Part shown: positions 1-10,521 of the stretch, one piece after another
Position numbering within the stretch: the first letter of the stretch is position 1
How the letters are laid out: each line of letters begins with the position of its first letter
Assembly: GCA_010093485.1 (NCBI GenBank)
Contig: MU001503.1
Coordinates: 1,447,132-1,511,131, forward strand
Source: Karstenula rhodostoma CBS 690.94
Lineage: Eukaryota > Ascomycota > Dothideomycetes > Pleosporales > Didymosphaeriaceae
DNA: 64,000 nt
Direction of reading: 5' to 3'
Made by a program: the position numbers and the translations under genes
Notes under the pieces: model-generated
The model's input: only the letters and a program-made list of their open reading frames with translations
The model's database searches: none
Told to the model about the DNA's origin: nothing

Positions 1-264
1 CTCGGATCTGTCGCTTCGTCTGGCTCGGGGCCCTCGGGGCCCTCGGGGCCTCAATTTAACCGCATTACCTTCTCACTCGACATGTGGTCTCCCGGCGAGA
101 ACTACCTCATGCGCGACCGTACCAACAACAACCAATGGGCCTGGTGGTGTCTCAAGGGCCACTGCGTGGGGCAAGTAGGCCCAGAGTTGACAGTCCGCCA
201 ATTTTGCAGCTGGTTGTACGACTGCCCGACGTGCTACTCCGAGGAGAACGATGATGACAAGTGA
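1..264 (+). CDS. 3' end of an unrecognised gene (partial)
   Basis: The frame is open from the first base of the window to a TGA at 262-264, giving 88 residues of a C-terminus whose start lies outside the window. The visible part begins with a Gly/Ser/Pro stretch encoded by a short GGGGCCCTC repeat (about 28-50). It ends in a Trp- and Cys-rich segment (WWCLKGHC, FCSWLYDCPTC) followed by an acidic tail, EENDDDK. No family was recognised. Closely spaced cysteines could suit a secreted or metal-binding domain, but that is inference. The call rests only on the open frame and non-random composition, so it could be chance. Confidence 0.4.
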   Translation, partial: LGSVASSGSGPSGPSGPQFNRITFSLDMWSPGENYLMRDRTNNNQWAWWCLKGHCVGQVGPELTVRQFCSWLYDCPTCYSEENDDDK

Positions 265-1502
265 TTTCTTACCATGGACGCAATTGGACTACATTCCTGG
301 TTTGAAACCACGACTTAGTGCATGCTTTACGTCCTATGAGCTAGCTCACTGTATCGAACGGACTTTGCATGGGCTAGGCGAGAAGGACCTCCGTTCCTCA
401 TTTTACGCACAACCCAGAATTTGTTGCTTAGGACACTGGCGCATAGCAGGCGGTTTTCTGACATAGTTGGCTTACGAATCAAATCCATTACTCAACTCCC
501 TCCAAACAAAGATCCCGCATGATCCGCGAACACTTGACATGTGACTTCGCGTAACCAATGCATTGCCAACCCAGACAAACCGCGTATATTGAAATCTCAC
601 CGCACGACTCCATACACACCGCTCCTCACACCTCACAATACGATACGTCTAATCAGGCGATCCTTCACCACGTGGAGTTCCGGCCGTCTGCGTATATGCA
701 ATGCAGAGCACATTGTCCGTAGCAAAGTCCGTGCGAAATACCGCTGTGTCTAGATGGGGCAAGGCGCTAGCCTGCGGACAACGCGCGGCTCCGGATATTT
801 TATTTAGATGCACTTTGGCGTATAGCGGGTGAAGAGGCGAGTAGGTGATGAGCATGGGAAGGATTTAACGCGGAGCTGAAGCTGACGGGTTGGACGGGAG
901 CGAGCTTGTCTGATGCATGCATGTAGTCGTATCCAGCAGGCCTGATAGTAAATTGGCGAAAACAGTCGTGAAAAAAAAGGAACAAGCAGCAAAAGAATGG
1001 ACTTCGTTTACAGCGACTCTTCGACCCGGAATTTTACAGGCCCGTCATAGACTGCATCGTTGCTCGAAAAATACACCACAGTTCATTGCATCCCTGCACA
1101 CTCCGCCTCAACTTCCCGCCCAAGTTCTCAACCTCAACTCACGCGACACACACAGGCCCGCGGACGAGACGATACGTTTCAGCAATATTGGTTGTACACA
1201 TGCCAAACTCTACTGAGATGCACGCGACCTAAAACGCCCAATATACGAAGTCCGAAGTGGGTACGCTGTGTGGGGGCGCATTAAGCTTCTTACATGCACG
1301 CGACCGGTCGATGCGCATGGTTAGTGTAAAACGGTACGACTGTGCGCGGCCCTGTCATCTTTTGGCACCGCGAGATCCAAACGTACAAATCGATTGCATT
1401 ATTTTGCAGCGTGCGTGGCACATCAGGTGGTCATGTACAGCGCACCGCGCCGGAACGCCCAATACTGCGTTTACATCGTATGGTAGTACATCGCAACCCT
1501 CA
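265..1502. other. intergenic, no gene seen
   Basis: About 1.2 kb between the partial gene and the 3' end of FET3. Only short open frames in mixed directions occur, none with recognisable protein sequence. I see no repeats or RNA genes. Confidence 0.5.
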
Positions 1503-3457
1503 TTATCCGGATTTCGCCTTGATAGGCGCCATTCCGTACCAGCCAATTACTCCCATGCCTACGAATGCGGCGACGCAACTGAAGACTAATGCTACGATGC
1601 CTCTCGCCGTGAAGCCAGTTGGTATCGGGCTGGGGAAGCTCGTCTCGCCCTGAAGGTCTAGCACGTCTACCGTGTTGCCAGCGGCATTGCCCTCCATCAG
1701 GACATTGCCTGCTCTACACGCCTGTTGATGATCCTGGGGTATCTTCCCGGACAGCTGTTTTTGCAGTGCGAGCGGGGCCTCGATGATGGTTGCGATGAGC
1801 CCGGATGCTACGTGCCACTCGATGTGGCAGTGGAAGAGCCACACGCCTGGGTTGTCTGAGCGGAAGCGCAGGACGAGGTTGCCATTGGGATTGACGAGGA
1901 TGGTGTCGCGGCGCATGGGTGTAGCGGGGAATGCGGAGTGGTTGGACGCATCGTAGAAGCCTGCGTCGTCGGCGCTGCGGTGGACGAGTTGGAAGGCGTG
2001 GCCGTGCAAGTGGAAAGGGTGCTTTCCTGGGTCGTCGTTGTTGAGGACGATCTCGACGACTTGGTTGTGGTCGAGGACGAATTGGTTTGTGTGGGAGCCG
2101 TAGATTTCGGGGTTTGTTGCGTTTGGCCCTGTTGAGAGGACGGTGTAGAGAGTGGGGACTTTGGGGGCGGCGTAGGTTTGGTCGTTGAAGAAGGCGCTGT
2201 GCGTGTGTCAGTCTTGGGGGATTTGGGTGTTGCGGGGATCAGTGCTCTGCTTACTAGTTGGCTCCGTCGTCGAGATTGTCCATCTTCATGTCGAGTTGGA
2301 TCTGGTAATCGACGTGATCGTAGAGCTCCTCCTTGTCTTGAGGCACAAGGTCAAAATCGTCGAAAGGTTCGAAGCTTTCGATCTCCTTGGGAGCCGGTTT
2401 CTCTTTGGTATCATCGTACACTAGCCAACCGGTCACGTTGGGGTTCAGACCGTCAGGAACGGTATCGAAAAGATCCTGGTGTTGTTAGCGCTGCTTTACC
2501 TGGAGAAATCAGGTGTAACAGGTAACCAGAGGCATATGTAACAAGTAAGCCACGCAGCTGATGTTCTTACCTCATCCATGCTGCCAACAAACGCAAAATT
2601 GGCATTGGTGTCATTCTTTGCCGTGACGAGGACGCTCCAGCGCTGCGCAACGGTCACGTAGATCATCTCAGCATCAGCGGGCTCAGTGTAGACGCCGTCC
2701 ACTTCAACAACTTGCATCGTGTGACCTTCGAACCAGATGTATTGTGCCGCGAACGCTCCCATGTTGATGATTCGGAACATATAAGTCTTACCAGGCTTGA
2801 TCTTGACGGCAAGATTCTGCGTCTCATTGACAAGCGCCGAATTCGGTACTGGTTCGGCACCTGATGGATTTGCGATGCTGATGAAGCTTGCCAGAAGATC
2901 AGGCATGTGGTCATGATACCAGTCCGAGAAGGTGAGTACGATTTCTTCATCGTAGAGGTCCTTGTGCGGGTCTTCTGGATCCTGGACTATGAAAGCTCCG
3001 CGGAGGCCATCCGGGTACTGCCCACGAACATGAGAGTGGTACCAATAAGTCCCGGGTTGGTCGACCTAAGGCTTCAGCGCATGTACATAGCAGAATGCGA
3101 ATAGTCACTGACTGTGAAGTTGTACGTAAAGGTGCTACCAGGCATGATCGCACATTGAGAAACCTGCGCGGGCCCATCCATATGTGTGGTCCCATTTTGA
3201 TACAGGCCATGGAAATGCAGACTTGTGGATTCGTTTCCAAGTGAGTTCTTTACATTGACAACAAGCTGGTCGCCTTTTGTAACGTTAATGGTAGGAATCG
3301 GCCATTGCCCGTTGATACCAATAACTGAACGCTCTTTCAGCCCGTCAGGATTTGCAGATACCCACGACACGTCGAAGTCGTACGTTTTAGTAACGCATTG
3401 TGCCACTGAAAGAAAAAGAGAAAATAAAAACAGAAGTCTTGAAACCAGGATCGCCAT
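1503..3457 (-). CDS. FET3: Fet3-type multicopper ferroxidase
   Basis: Plasma-membrane ferroxidase that oxidises Fe(II) so it can pass through the Ftr1 permease (high-affinity reductive iron uptake). Four exons: 3113-3457, 2571-3065, 2255-2475, 1503-2196; the joined frame gives 584 residues. The start at 3457 gives a signal peptide ([21 protein letters not shown]); a second ATG lies 18 bases upstream in frame. Cupredoxin copper-ligand motifs appear in order: [20 protein letters not shown] and HCHIEWH. E186 in SGAEPVP matches the position of yeast Fet3 E185, which is needed for iron oxidation and separates ferroxidases from laccases. A C-terminal membrane helix ([21 protein letters not shown]) anchors it with the catalytic domain outside. 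It is divergent from FTR1 and shares its promoter. The family call is firm; exon ends are inferred from splice signals. Confidence 0.95.
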
Positions 3458-3626
3458 TTTGAGGAGAGAGCTCAAGCGCTCAAATAATCCTTCCGAGCGA
3501 CCACAGGAGGGTATTCTACGATGTGGAACGATCCAATATCGTAGACGTCGGCGGCCTGCGGTACGGCCTAGAGCTGCTGATGGATGAGATTAGATTGATA
3601 TAGCCGGACGACGCAGGCGCGGCCAG

Positions 3627-3635
3627 ATCTGATAA
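3627..3635 (+). promoter_or_regulatory. ATCTGATAA site, candidate iron GATA-repressor site
   Basis: Exact ATCTGATAA, 169 bases upstream of the FET3 start. ATCWGATAA is the extended recognition motif of SreA/Sre1/Sfu1-type GATA repressors of fungal iron uptake genes. Confidence 0.7.
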
Positions 3636-3918
3636 ATCACGCAGGTTTCCAGCCTTGCTAGTTGTCTATTCGACGCCGAGTGGAGCAAACGCCTCGGGCA
3701 AATTTGCGAGAGAGCGATTCGATGACACGGCGCCAAAGAAACCATGGTGAAGCGGGGTCCAGCTAGCCGTACGACTTCACACTCCACCTGTGCACATTTT
3801 TCTTGCCTGACAGCGAAGAAAGACCTAGCGCTTGCCGCGTGCGGAAAGTTTTGACGACTCTTTTAGCCGTCGACGCAGCAGGTGCAGTGATAGTCTGTTC
3901 TATCTGATGATGTCGCTG

Positions 3919-3927
3919 ATCTGATAA
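3919..3927 (+). promoter_or_regulatory. ATCTGATAA site, candidate iron GATA-repressor site
   Basis: Second exact ATCTGATAA, near the middle of the shared FET3-FTR1 promoter. Confidence 0.7.
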
Positions 3928-4294
3928 CGGGGCAAGGACAGGTCTAGACTGATCGACAGGCGGCTGGGGTAGACGGCGCAAGCGCTAACTAAGGCATGGC
4001 GTTGCTTAGTATGTGTGATTTGAAGCTTGGCAGCGATCGACGCAGGCTTTGCTCCATCCACAGATGCTGGAGACCGCGGATAAGTGCAAGAGCAAGTGCT
4101 AATCAGATCGTCTGACAAGTACGGTTTTCGTTCGAAACGCCAAACCAATGGTTGCAATGATTTCGTGCTCCAAATCAAGCGGGGATAGGGCACGCTCCGC
4201 GGTGAAGGAAACCTAGGGTGTGGCATGATTCTCGTATTGAGTATTGATTAAAGAGCACGGGTGCGGTGCGACGGCCGATCTCGCTTGCACTTTC

Positions 4295-4303
4295 TTATCA
4301 GAT
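4295..4303 (-). promoter_or_regulatory. ATCTGATAA site, candidate iron GATA-repressor site
   Basis: TTATCAGAT on the plus strand, which is ATCTGATAA on the minus strand. It lies 106 bases upstream of the FTR1 start and 7 bases from another GATAA core (4313-4317). Confidence 0.7.
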
Positions 4304-4409
4304 CATTCCACTGATAAAGCTGCCTTCCTTTTATCCTTGCCTTCGAGGATTGAAAGACCAACGACGAGTCTGGAGACCTTTATTGTTTGACTTGTGAGCG
4401 CTCGTCACC

Positions 4410-5745
4410 ATGGTGAATGTTTTCGCTGTCCCGGGTAAGTGGCCTGAGTTCCAGGATCGTTGTGCACCGCCTATTTCAACACCTGCCGACCGTGATTTCT
4501 GCGACAACGAACAATCGCATTGCCGCTCGCATTGAAAAACCCCAATAATCGCCTCGCTAACAGTGACCTGTAGTGTTCTTTATCTGTTTCCGAGAATGTC
4601 TTGAATGCAGCATCATCGTATCTGTCCTGCTTGCGTTCCTCAAGCAAACTCTGGGTCCCGATCACGATGCCCACATACGCAAAAAGCTCGTCCGTCAGGT
4701 ATGTGTTGGTCCCTTGTGATGCGCACTATCTTTCATAAATGACCTAACGATCTTACAGATCTGGTGGGGCATCGGCCTCGGTGTCTTCGTCTGTCTCATC
4801 ATAGCTGCAGGCATCATCGGCACCTTCTACACTGTCGGCCGTAATGCCTTTGAGTCCGCAGAGTACATCTATGAAGGCGTGTTCTCATTGGTTGCTGCAG
4901 TCATCATCACACTGATGGGCGCGGCGCTCCTACGTGTGAGTAAACTGCAGGATAAATGGAGGGTCAAGATTGCCAAGGTATTGGAGCAGAAAGATAGCAT
5001 TGGCTTTGGAAAAGGAAAGGTGAAGCAGTGGTGCGAGAAATATGCGATGTTCCTCCTTCCGTTTGTCACTGTCTTGAGAGAGGGTATCGAAGCCGTACTG
5101 TAAGTCCTCTGGCTCAGAATCTTTCTAGCACGACTGCGACTGACCGCACCCAGATTCATTTCAGGCGTCGGCCTCGGCCTACCCGCTACATCGTTCCCTC
5201 TCGCTGTCATCTGTGGCCTCGGAGCTGGGGCCCTGGTGGGCTACCTCATTTACCTGGGCGGACACAGGACATCCCTGCAGATCTTCCTCGTAGCATCAAC
5301 ATGCTTTCTATACCTCGTAGCCGCAGGGCTCTTCTCCAAAGGTGTCTGGGACCTCGAGACGAACGCATGGGTGAAGCTCGCAGGTGAAGGCGCCGCGGAA
5401 GCAGGTGCTGGTCCTGGAAGCTACGATATCCGCCAAAGTGTGTGGCATGTCGGTTGTTGCACGCCCGGTTCGAACGGTGACGGGGGTTGGGGTATCTTCA
5501 ATTCTCTGTTTGGGTGGCAGAATAGTGCGACGTACGGCTCAGTCATTTCGTATAATCTGTACTGGCTTGGCGTGATCGTTGGATTCTTGATCTTGGGATT
5601 CAAGGAGAGGAATGAACGTTATCCATTCCAGAAGGCCAAACACGTGGCGACGGAAGACAATGAAAGCGAGAGCAGCGGTGGCGTGGTGGAGAAGAAGGGA
5701 GCACCTGGAGCCCCTCGCGCCGCAGTCCGAGAAATTGAGACGTAG
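4410..5745 (+). CDS. FTR1: Ftr1-type high-affinity iron permease
   Basis: Plasma-membrane permease that takes Fe(III) directly from the Fet3 ferroxidase. Four exons: 4410-4434, 4574-4698, 4759-5099, 5154-5745; the joined frame gives 360 residues, close to the family norm of about 370-400. Both REXXE iron-binding motifs are present: R15-E-C-L-E19 in the first helix and R157-E-G-I-E in a later helix. Several hydrophobic segments follow (for example [20 protein letters not shown] and [20 protein letters not shown]), as expected for the seven-helix fold. The hydrophilic tail is acidic then basic. The first exon is only 25 bases, so gene finders could easily miss the true start. It is divergent from FET3 in the usual fungal gene pair. 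Confidence 0.94.
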
Positions 5746-6413
5746 GCTGGAGGGTTTTGTACATAGGACGACAATGTACGTGGTCTTACCCACCACTATA
5801 AGCTCAGGGAATGCCTCTATGGCTGAATGTTATTCATCCGAAATTTGATATCTCAAGCAGAAGATATGTTGTGAAATGCAACCTATTTCTGACCCACTAA
5901 CGGTCCCGTCACAATCCTCTGGGGAATCTCTGAGCGTAGCAGTTTGCATAAAACGTGCAAATTCTGAGTTCCTGTCGTACACCTCACCCGTCACCATCAC
6001 CGTGAATCCCGAGGGTCGACCAAAAGCTGTGTCTCTGCAAAAAAAAAAAAGCCTACAGTCGAAACATAACAGTGTTCAAAAAGAGAACAATATCATCCGA
6101 TGAATCCTCGACAATCTAATTCCACCAGAGCTCGTTGTGCAGTAATAATGCCACCTGACATATATCAGTCTCTCCTTCAAACTACATTGTATGGGTGCAT
6201 CGTCTGCACACGGTTGTTCAATCTTTGAGGTCACAACGTAGATGCCATTGAATCTTATACCTATATAAATCTTGCAATCTTCAAATAATCTTTTTACCTA
6301 AACCAAAAAGTTCAAGACGGAACACCACAGGATGGAACCATCCACGAAGAGCAAGTAAAAGCTTTGTTTCGAATCGTTTCAAATTTGAAAGGAGGTACTT
6401 CAACTTCAGAATT
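5746..6413. other. intergenic, 3' region of FTR1 and upstream of next gene
   Basis: No gene seen. Contains an A11 run near 6040 and an AT-rich stretch (6240-6310) with TATA-like sequence (ctatataaatc) about 150 bases before the next start codon. Confidence 0.5.
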
Positions 6414-8000
6414 ATGCCTTCTCGTTCAATTTTGAACTCCACTGATGAGCTGGACTCGTCGATGTATCCTTCGTTCGAGATTAAAGAGCGACAGGCAATC
6501 CCTCAAGATACCCTTCCGCAGGATGCATCCTTCAACGTGTGCCAACCAAGCGACCACATGACCTTGGAGCGGGACCAGATGTTGTTCCAGCAATCGTCTC
6601 GGCTGATGGATATACGGCGGGGGCGTAGCAATAGCTACCAAGCGGTTAGGTGTCTTCGCGCGCCTTCCCGTACGGACTCTCACTCCCCGTATCCCATCCC
6701 CTCGCAGGAAGTTAATCGACGTCGGAGTAGCACGATAACTTCGGGATATGCAATGAGCGCCACGCCCTCCATGACGTTGTCGCCAGCAACTGGGTTCGAC
6801 GAGCGCGGTTCTTCCCAGCCTGAGAGCTCTGTCTCCATGCGGACACAGAGCTACAGCCCTTCCGTGTACATGGCTTCTCCCGCAGTAGACTACAAGTCGC
6901 GGGCCGTCACTCTTTCGAGTGACAATACCGCTTCCGTCACGCTTTCAGTGCCGTCCTGGTCGCAGAGCTGCTGTGCCTCCGCTGTACCGTCAGCTGTGAG
7001 CTATACGCTGGGTCGAATGCCGGAACCTCTCCAGCACGTACCCCTTGCGCTCAGCTCTATGTCTTCTGTACAAAGTACCACAACTCCTAGCACAAGTCCT
7101 GAGTCTAGGACCATCCAAGGTACAAGGGGATACTTGTCGCCAGTTGCGCACATCAAGCAGCAACGAAGAAGGGAAAAGCGCGTGCGTCGCTACGCTCCAG
7201 CAGCCGCCCCTCCACCCGAGCCCACGCTCTCAATTGACATGACTTTAGCGCCTCTAACCAAGGTGCAAAAGAAGACCAACACCGAAATCGCTCGCATGTT
7301 CATCAGAAACTGGGAAATGAAACCCAAGAAGAGAAGGGCAGATCAGGACGTCCCAGTGAGTATGGAGTGGAACCCTGCGCAACAAGGCCACAAGCTGATC
7401 GACCTAGACCTCCCCAAGTTCATGCTTCTGGATTGCATCTTCGACCCGCGCCTGCTCCAGACGGAAGACATCACCAACGTCGAGGTCTATCCCGACTCTG
7501 ATCCTTTCGTGGAGCTGTACCGCATTTGCTGCCGGGTCGAGTTCATGGCCCAAGTGCATGCTCACTGGAAGGATCTCCGCTCCAACGACGACGCAACCCT
7601 CAGCAAACATCTTGATCTGCTCGCTGACTTGAAGAATATGGGTGCAATCACTCCTTTCGCTCCCGTTGCTCGGTACTTGGATGCATGGGCCGAGTGGCGG
7701 ACGTGCTGCGAGCTCGCTGGTAGTACTGGCCGAGACGATGACGGAAAGCACACCCGCCCGGGGATCAGCAAGAAGTGGTTGAAAATGATGGGTGCTCTAG
7801 GATTCGAAGAACGTGCGAAGCAGAAGCTCAAGGACATGCTGAGGGATAAGGGCTTCGTGGGTGATTGGGAGCGCGAGGTGAACAATGAACTTGGGGCTGT
7901 CAAAAGGCAGGTCGCGGCGGTTTGTAAGGAGCGAGATGGCTCTCCCTTCCTGATGGACATTGAGAGCTTGGAGATTTTGAAGGCCGCTCATAGCCAGTAG
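6414..8000 (+). CDS. uncharacterised protein, paralogue of the gene at 16492-17601
   Basis: An intronless 528-residue frame starting with ATG. Residues 1 to about 240 are Ser/Thr/Pro-rich and probably disordered. A basic patch follows (KQQRRREKRVRRY), possibly a nuclear localisation signal, and then a folded C-terminal half of roughly 250 residues. That half contains a DPFVELYRICCRVEF segment, a PVARYLDAWAEWR segment and a charged helical end. It aligns by eye with the protein at 16492-17601 (EPAVEVYLNLIRTTY, PLTRWLQLWATWR) with the same spacing of about 48 residues. The two are members of one uncharacterised fungal family. No catalytic motif is visible and no function is assigned. Confidence 0.8.
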   Translation: MPSRSILNSTDELDSSMYPSFEIKERQAIPQDTLPQDASFNVCQPSDHMTLERDQMLFQQSSRLMDIRRGRSNSYQAVRCLRAPSRTDSHSPYPIPSQEVNRRRSSTITSGYAMSATPSMTLSPATGFDERGSSQPESSVSMRTQSYSPSVYMASPAVDYKSRAVTLSSDNTASVTLSVPSWSQSCCASAVPSAVSYTLGRMPEPLQHVPLALSSMSSVQSTTTPSTSPESRTIQGTRGYLSPVAHIKQQRRREKRVRRYAPAAAPPPEPTLSIDMTLAPLTKVQKKTNTEIARMFIRNWEMKPKKRRADQDVPVSMEWNPAQQGHKLIDLDLPKFMLLDCIFDPRLLQTEDITNVEVYPDSDPFVELYRICCRVEFMAQVHAHWKDLRSNDDATLSKHLDLLADLKNMGAITPFAPVARYLDAWAEWRTCCELAGSTGRDDDGKHTRPGISKKWLKMMGALGFEERAKQKLKDMLRDKGFVGDWEREVNNELGAVKRQVAAVCKERDGSPFLMDIESLEILKAAHSQ

Positions 8001-8798
8001 GTACGGTACGCTGTGATAATGATCAATGGCATTACACGGGTACAGGAGATTCCTTCCCACTATGACATGGATGTAATATATCGCTGGATCGGCTGAACAC
8101 TGTAATAATAGAAATGTGAAAACATAACACAACTCAACTACAAGACGCTGTGATCTGTGAGTGGACGTAATCTTTGCAACTTCGCGGACTGTCCTTGTTC
8201 CCATCTTGTCAGTGTAAATTATCGGATCTTTGAATATTCAGAAATAAAACCTCATTATTGAACTCCCAAGGACAGTATTTCTGGAGGTATCACCTATTGA
8301 TGTCAGCTTTCCCATACATGCTTCTCATTCCCCAGCGAAGCACGTCCCCCTCCCCGGTCTAATGCAATATTACCTGCAGCAGCAGACTCGACAGAACCCG
8401 TGCATATATAGAAATAGTACCTGAGCTGTTTGAAATATTTGTGTTTTGGCACCCCACCGAATTCTTTTACCGAGTTTTGCCGCGGCTTGCCCAAGCTCGC
8501 GAAGTATCACATTTGATTGATAGAAATAGTACCCCTTATTCCATGATCTACCCCCAACCACAGAAAGACGAAAGATACAAGCAGAAACAAAACCGCCAAA
8601 TTCCTCAAGTTACACAACCCCCTTTCGCTGGCATAGCAGTATGTCTCATACTACTCCATATCCCACTGGGGAGTTGACCCCACAGCTGCATTCCCCTCTC
8701 GAAGGTACAACCCAAGAGACACTTGCATCAAACACCCCCCCCCGCTGGAAGAGAACCGTGCACCCGAGCAGACGATTTACAACCAAAACCTGATAGAG
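8001..8798. other. intergenic holding the short dispersed repeat
   Basis: Apart from the repeat at 8408-8533 there is a C-rich run (aacacccccccccg, about 8730-8744). No genes seen. Confidence 0.5.
8408..8533. mobile_element. short dispersed repeat (copy 1) with 14-bp flanking direct repeats
   Basis: A unit of about 98 bases (8422-8519) is flanked by identical 14-base direct repeats, ATAGAAATAGTACC, at 8408-8421 and 8520-8533, which look like a target-site duplication. Its core matches the unit at 38376-38468, with a 23-base identical block (8438-8460 against 38388-38410) and clear similarity beyond it. I see no coding capacity and no clear terminal inverted repeats. Variable duplication length suggests a SINE-like or retroposed unit, but a MITE cannot be excluded. 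Confidence 0.65.
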
Positions 8799-9889
8799 AT
8801 GATCACGCAGCGTGAACGTAGCCGAAGGTGGTGGATATGTTACATCACCCCGGATCCTTCCGCGACCAACTGGAGTTTACCAGGTTATGCCTCAAGATTG
8901 GGCAGCTCGGATTCCATGTGGACGCACAGCTATTCTGGCTCTACAGTTTCTGTGATGCCGTCCCAGTTGAGTTCGGAGGACCCCAGTTCCAGCTATCGAG
9001 CCTCAAAGTTTCCAAACAACAAGTACTTTTGGATTAGCCCGGTAGCGCCATACCGAACGCAGAGCTATTTCGAATCTTCCGCGCCTTCGACCATGAGTTT
9101 TGCAACAAGCCAAACGCAGAGTTCCCCGATTCCTGGAAAGCCTCGTCTAGCATCGCGTAAACGCTCGATCTCATCTATTGACATCGAGCCGTCTCCTTCA
9201 GTAGACAGTACCGAAGCTGCAAAGCCTGCAAAGAAGCCGAAGACGTCGTCTTGCGAACTTTTGGATATAAAGAAGGGACGCAAGACTGAACATCAACGCT
9301 CAAATCACCCTAGCATCGAGCGGACCGCTCAAATCACCCTCCCAGACACCAATCCGACTGTCCAGCCCACTGAATCTTGCCACGCTCTCTCAGACGTGCG
9401 AAAACAAAACCCACGATGATATCATCTCAACATTCATCCCAACTAACCCTTTCCAACCCCGACTCCATGAATCTGCCCAACCCCCACCCCCTAACCCATC
9501 TCAATCACGCATACTCCTCACCTGTATCCCCCCCGTCATTTCGAAACGGACGACATCACCGACATCCAAGTACACAAAGATGCCCTAGTCTACTCACCCT
9601 CCACCCAACACACGCGCGTCGCACTCACAGCCCAAGTGCGTATCTACCAGCGCGACCACCGCGACAGCGACGACGTCAGCAGTCCGACCTTGTAGCAGAA
9701 TTCTACAAAGCGGGTGGTAGGTGCCCTTCCCGCCTCTCGCAAAATACCTGCGGTGGTGCAGCGACACGCATTACCACCGCCACATCCATCCTCAGATCCA
9801 TGATACCGATGCTTGCCTCGGCGCGAGACTGTCGCGGAGTAAGGCTGGCGATGGAGAAGCTTGAGACGGTACTTCAAATAAAGGGATGA
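8799..9889 (+). pseudogene. Ser-rich coding-like locus, probably frame-broken
   Basis: A clean ATG frame runs from 8799 to 9419 (206 residues). It is Ser/Pro/Thr-rich with a bipartite basic patch (KPAKKPKTSS...KKGRK) typical of nuclear proteins. After its stop, coding-like sequence continues in other frames: a Pro-rich stretch (about 9395-9590), then DALVYSPSTQHTRVALTAQVRIYQ (about 9575-9660) in another frame, then a last frame ending near 9889. Either a multi-exon gene with introns I could not place, or a pseudogene with frameshifts. I favour the latter weakly. No family recognised. Confidence 0.35.
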
Positions 9890-10521
9890 GCTAGTTTTTA
9901 GGAATGGGAGGTTATGAAAGGTTTTGCTGGGGTTGGGAAGAAGGGTTGGGATCGAGGAAGAACGCGGTGCTCCTTTTGTGCTTGGTATGGATATGGAGGG
10001 GTTGTAACTGGTGTATAGTACCGGAAAAGAGGTTGTGGATGGGGGGTAGGGAGATGGAGTTGACTGGATGGAGAATTCGAGCTAGGGGGGCTTTAAAGGG
10101 ATTCTTCTTCTGAATTGAAGTGGGCGAGCTTGAGGTTATACACCTGGGTGAGTGACTTTGAGGACTGGAAGTATGGTAAAGTGGTGAATTATGAATAAAA
10201 ATGAACTGATTGTGGGCTGATTTCGCAGTGAATATAAGTGTTTTTTTTTGTAGGAGAGAGGACTAGGGCATGATGGCGGTGGAAGCACACGGATATATGA
10301 GTGGCTACTAAAGGCTCGTTGACACAATGACGGTTGGTTCGTTCTATGAGTGTATATTTTCTAGCTTGGTCTGTCTCATGATACTGTTTTGTTGAATGAC
10401 CGCTTGTACTTGTGCTTGAACGCTGAAAGGGAAGAAAGTTTGAACCATGCTCGATTGCCCTGCTCAGGCAGTCTAACCAACCCCCATCTCGCCTCCAAAC
10501 CGTAAGAGCGAATGACCGCCG
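9890..10521. other. intergenic, no gene seen
   Basis: G-rich on the plus strand to about 10100, then AT-rich with a T10 run near 10231. Only short frames of low quality. Confidence 0.4.

Larger units (their letters stand above)
3458..4409. promoter_or_regulatory. shared FET3-FTR1 bidirectional promoter
   Basis: The 952 bases between the divergent start codons hold no credible gene. They contain three exact copies of ATCTGATAA (either strand), further GATA cores (for example CTGATAA at 4311-4317 and GGATAA near 4079) and CT-rich stretches. This fits a common iron-responsive regulatory region. Binding of a GATA factor is inference. Confidence 0.75.
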
